IMG/VR virus record: IMGVR_UViG_3300025889_000691
Coordinates: 1 to 28,919 of that record
Reading direction: 5' to 3' (one strand)
Source: a virus
DNA length: 28,919 nt
The notes under the pieces are model-generated. The model was not told the DNA's origin, did no database searches, and saw only the letters and a program-made list of their open reading frames with translations. This document shows positions 26,138-28,919 of this stretch, in pieces. The position numbers and the translations under genes are program-made. Positions within the stretch are counted from its first letter, which is position 1; each line of letters opens with the position of its first letter.

Positions 26138-28919
26138 TGTTTCTCTATGTCCTCTCTTTCTTTATAAAGATTTATGTCCTTGGTATTATCATTTGTGCTT
26201 GTTGATTTAGTCTTATCATTTACCTCTGCATCTTTATCAGAATCTTCTACTTCTGCTGATTTAGAAGAATCTTCTACTTCTGCTGATTTAGAAGTATCAT
26301 TGACTTTCAAGAAAGCACTGTTTATATAGGATTTTAATGATTTGTCTCTTAATGCTTCCTCTATTTCTTTGCTTATATCGTGTAATTCTAATACCAATGT
26401 TCTTGCATTTGTACCGATAGTATTTGATACTCTGTGGAAACCGTATCTTACCAATACGATAAATGCTTCTGCTATGAATATTGATTCTATTATTGATAAT
26501 ATTCTTCCTCTTATGTATAATGCAAATGATGCTATTGCTATAGATTCTTCTACAACTCTGATGATTGTTCTTTGTAATCCTCTGAATGTAGCGATGGTTA
26601 TTACATCTGCAACTATGGCTAGTCTTGATCTGAACAATGTAACAGTTTCTACTAGTTGTATTGTATCTCCAACTATTCTTATTATATCTCTTGATAGTCC
26701 TCTGAATGTGTCTACTGATACTATATCTGATACTGCTCTTGCAAGTGCTCTTACTCTTATGATTGATTCAGTTATTCCAACGATTTCAGATACAATTCTA
26801 TTGAGTAATCTGACTCTAATTACTGCTTCTACTAATAATACAGAGTCGCTTGAGACTCTAATTATATTTCTAGCGAGTCCTCTGAATGTATCGATTGCTA
26901 CTATATCTGATACGATTCTTACCAATGTTCTGATTCTTATTATTGATTCTAATACTTCTAATGTGTCTACAACTGCTCTTACCAATGTTCTTATTCTTAC
27001 GATTGTTTCTACAGTTGATACTACATCTGATAGTATTCTTGTTAGTTCTCTTGCTCTTGATACAGTTTCAACTAATTCTACAATCTCAGATACAACTCTT
27101 GCTAAGAATCTAACTCTTACAACTGCTTCAGATAATGCTATCGAGTCTTGTAGGACTCTGATTATATTTCTAGCGAGTCCTCTGAAAGTGTCTATAGATA
27201 CTGTATCTGCAACTGCTCTTGCCAATGCTCTGACTCTTACTATTGATTCTACGATTGATACAACATCTGATACAATTCTTGTCAATACTCTTACTCTTAC
27301 GATTGACTCTAGTATACCTGTAATCTCTGTTTGTATTCTTATCAATGTTCTAACTCTTACTATTGATTCTAATGCTTGAACTGATTCTGATACTGCTCTA
27401 ACTATGTTTCTTGCAGTTCCTCTGAACGTATCAATGCTTACTGTATCTAATACAATTCTTACCAATGGTCTTATTCTTAGAACTGATTCAGATATTGACA
27501 CAATTTCAGATACAATTCTATTCAATACTCTAACTCTTACGATTGATTCTAATGCATTAACTGAATCTGATACAACTCTGATAAGTGTGAATACTCTAAA
27601 TGCTGATTCTGTAATGGATACAATGTCAGATATTATTCTGTTGATTAGTCTAACTCTTACAACTGATTCAACTACAGATACAATCTCAGATAATACTCTA
27701 GTAATTGTTCTAACTCTTACTATGGATTCAGTTACAGATACTAATTCTGATAGCACCCTTACCAATTCTCTAGCAGTACCTCTGAATGTATCGATTGATA
27801 CAGTTTCAGATATGATTTTAATTAGTGTAAATACCTTTATTGTTAATTCTGTAATTGATACAACTTCAGATACAATTCTATTTAGAACTCTAACTCTTAC
27901 TAATGATTCTGCTAATGAGATACTGTCAGATATGATTCTAACTATTTGTCTAGCAGTTCCTCTGAATGTGTCAATAGATACTGTATCTACTAATACTCTG
28001 ATCAATGATCTTATTCTTAATACTGATTCTGTTAGTTCTACTGAATCTACAACTGCTCTTACAAGTGTTCTTATTCTTAATACTGATTCTGTGATAGATA
28101 CAATATCTGAGACAATTCTGTTCAGTACTCTTATTCTTACTATTGATTCTGTGGATAGTATTGATTCTGATAATACTCTTGATAGTATTCTTACTCTGGA
28201 TACTGTTTCTATTATTGATACTATGTCTACTGTGATTCTGTTTAATACTCTTACTCTTAATACTGACTCTGTTAATACTATTGAGTTTATGATTACTCTG
28301 GATAGTATTCTTACTCTGGATACTAATTCTACTATTGATACTGAGTTTACTATTGCTCTTACCAACACTCTTGTTCTTACGATTGATTCTGTTAATGCTA
28401 TAGTATCGGATATGATTCTTACAATGTTTCTTGCTGTACCTCTGAATGTGTCTATTGAAACGGTATCTGTTAGTATTCTTACCAGTGTTCTGATTCTTAC
28501 GATTGACTCGGTTGCAGATACAATCTCTGATAACACTCTTGATAATGCTCTTACTCTTATTACTGATTCAGCAAGTGATACTGTATCTACTATTGCTCTG
28601 ACAATGTTTCTTGCAGTACCTCTGAATGTATCTATGGATATAGAGTCTACTATTACTCTTACTAATGGTCTTGCTCTTAGAACTGATTCTGCTACATTTA
28701 CAATATCTGAGACAATTCTATTGAGTATTCTTATTCTTACCAATGATTCTGCTAATCCAACTACATCACTGATAATTCTAACAATGTTTCTAGCAGTTCC
28801 TCTAAAGGTATCTATTGATACAATAGCATTGTATACTCTTACTAATGCTCTTACTCTTAATACAGATTCAGTTAATGTAATACTATCTGCAATTATTCTT
28901 ACAATATCTCTGGATAATC
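26134..28919 (-). CDS. Giant 20-residue-repeat protein, 5' end outside the window
   Basis: The reading frame is open from the window edge to TGA 26134-26136, giving 927 visible residues; the true start lies beyond 28919, and the TTG at 28741-28743 is only an internal codon. Most of it is an uninterrupted 20-residue repeat with consensus near RIVSDIVSITESVLRVRVLN. A second type (SIDTFRGTARNIVR) recurs ten times at irregular spacing. About 41 units are visible. The C-terminal 130 residues leave the repeat: a hydrophobic helix region, then charged 9-residue repeats (EVEDSSKSA), ending EREDIEKQ. No signal peptide is visible because the N-terminus is missing. Hydrophobic residues in a fixed rhythm suggest a fibrous solenoid or rod. 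The ATGA coupling to a BppU-like gene suggests a tail fibre, adhesin or rod. Function is inferred. Confidence 0.82.
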   Translation of the reverse strand, partial: LSRDIVRIIADSITLTESVLRVRALVRVYNAIVSIDTFRGTARNIVRIISDVVGLAESLVRIRILNRIVSDIVNVAESVLRARPLVRVIVDSISIDTFRGTARNIVRAIVDTVSLAESVIRVRALSRVLSEIVSATESIVRIRTLVRILTDTVSIDTFRGTARNIVRIISDTIALTESIVRTRVLVRAIVNSVSIVELVSRVRILSRVIINSIVLTESVLRVRVLNRITVDIVSIIETVSRVRILSRVLSESILSTESIVRIRVLNRIVSDIVSITESVLRIRTLVRAVVDSVELTESVLRIRSLIRVLVDTVSIDTFRGTARQIVRIISDSISLAESLVRVRVLNRIVSEVVSITELTIKVFTLIKIISETVSIDTFRGTARELVRVLSELVSVTESIVRVRTITRVLSEIVSVVESVVRVRLINRIISDIVSITESAFRVFTLIRVVSDSVNALESIVRVRVLNRIVSEIVSISESVLRIRPLVRIVLDTVSIDTFRGTARNIVRAVSESVQALESIVRVRTLIRIQTEITGILESIVRVRVLTRIVSDVVSIVESIVRVRALARAVADTVSIDTFRGLARNIIRVLQDSIALSEAVVRVRFLARVVSEIVELVETVSRARELTRILSDVVSTVETIVRIRTLVRAVVDTLEVLESIIRIRTLVRIVSDIVAIDTFRGLARNIIRVSSDSVLLVEAVIRVRLLNRIVSEIVGITESIIRVRALARAVSDIVSVDTFRGLSRDIIRIVGDTIQLVETVTLFRSRLAIVADVITIATFRGLQRTIIRVVEESIAIASFALYIRGRILSIIESIFIAEAFIVLVRYGFHRVSNTIGTNARTLVLELHDISKEIEEALRDKSLKSYINSAFLKVNDTSKSAEVEDSSKSAEVEDSDKDAEVNDKTKSTSTNDNTKDINLYKEREDIEKQ
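26240..26293 (-). repeat. Perfect 27-bp tandem repeat (two copies)
   Basis: 26240-26266 and 26267-26293 are identical. They encode consecutive copies of a 9-residue acidic/Ser/Lys unit in the C-terminal tail of the repeat protein, with diverged copies on either side. Confidence 0.85.
26461..28919 (-). repeat. About 41 tandem 60-bp units, no phase slip
   Basis: The same 60-bp phase is held from 26461 to the window end without a single inserted or lost base. Units of the FRG type begin at 26581, 26701, 26881, 27181, 27421, 27781, 27961, 28441, 28621 and 28801, separated by 2, 3, 5, 4, 6, 3, 8, 3 and 3 units. Individual units differ at many synonymous and some amino-acid positions, so this is an old, selected array rather than a fresh expansion. 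Confidence 0.9.

Noticed and set aside
26342-27379. 345-codon plus-strand ORF antisense to the repeat protein
   Set aside because: It is the mirror of the 60-bp repeat: the period is a multiple of three and the codons used leave the opposite frame free of stops. Its product is a low-complexity Thr/Ser/Ile/Leu string without start context.
28741-28919. TTG at 28741-28743 as the start of the repeat protein
   Set aside because: The frame stays open and the same 20-residue repeats continue to the window edge, so the gene is cut by the window.

Overview
The window is A+T-rich, tightly packed DNA that reads as part of the genome of a tailed (head-tail) virus or provirus of an archaeon, most likely a member of the Nitrososphaerota (Thaumarchaeota). 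The archaeal evidence is a full-length MCM helicase, a RadA recombinase with an N-terminal helix-hairpin-helix, and TATA-like boxes 24-29 bp upstream of start codons with almost no leader. The viral evidence is a complete terminase large subunit, a likely terminase small subunit, a baseplate-like protein and a very long repetitive fibre-like protein. A 50-residue ORF (17119-17271) resembles the P-x-W...WW...F...YL module that I recall as common in thaumarchaeal proteins. I see no rRNA, tRNA, integrase or CRISPR array. The host assignment is inference.

Layout. 1-358 is non-coding and carries five same-direction copies of an AACCTTTWWAWACCCT motif. 359-3763 is a plus-strand operon starting with an amidoligase and a class II glutamine amidotransferase, followed by small proteins including a SWIM zinc finger. 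3827-8338 is a second plus-strand operon. It holds a chain of tiny, translationally coupled zinc-finger proteins, then a MoxR/CobS-type AAA+ ATPase coupled to a protein joining a HECGH metallopeptidase-like region to a VWA domain. 8376-10775 holds short units, including a gamma-glutamylcyclotransferase-like enzyme, a small zincin, an HNH protein and a possible ribbon-helix-helix regulator. 10772-13863 is the replication and recombination operon (mcm, radA and a 45-aa gene). It ends at a convergent, repeat-rich terminator region (13864-14030).

14031-18036 is a mosaic of short units on both strands: a winged-helix regulator with a calcineurin-type phosphoesterase, an RNase HI, and many small zinc-binding proteins. 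18071-24906 is the minus-strand packaging region: three charged, low-complexity proteins, TerL, a likely TerS, a protein resembling tRNA-guanine transglycosylase/DpdA, and a Cas4-like Fe-S nuclease. 24940-25644 is a matrixin-like metalloprotease on the plus strand. The right end is a minus-strand operon: a protein of about 41 exact 60-bp (20-residue) repeats that runs off the window, a BppU-like protein and a Cys/His-rich miniprotein.

How the parts may work together (inference). MCM and RadA copy and recombine the genome, and TerS/TerL package it. The TGT-like protein may modify DNA or RNA bases. The repeat protein and baseplate-like protein probably form the tail tip. The least explained parts are the amidoligase/amidotransferase set with a distant cyclotransferase, the AAA+/VWA-metallopeptidase pair, the zinc-miniprotein chain and the strictly periodic repeat protein. 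About ten genes here are shorter than 60 codons and were read directly from the sequence.
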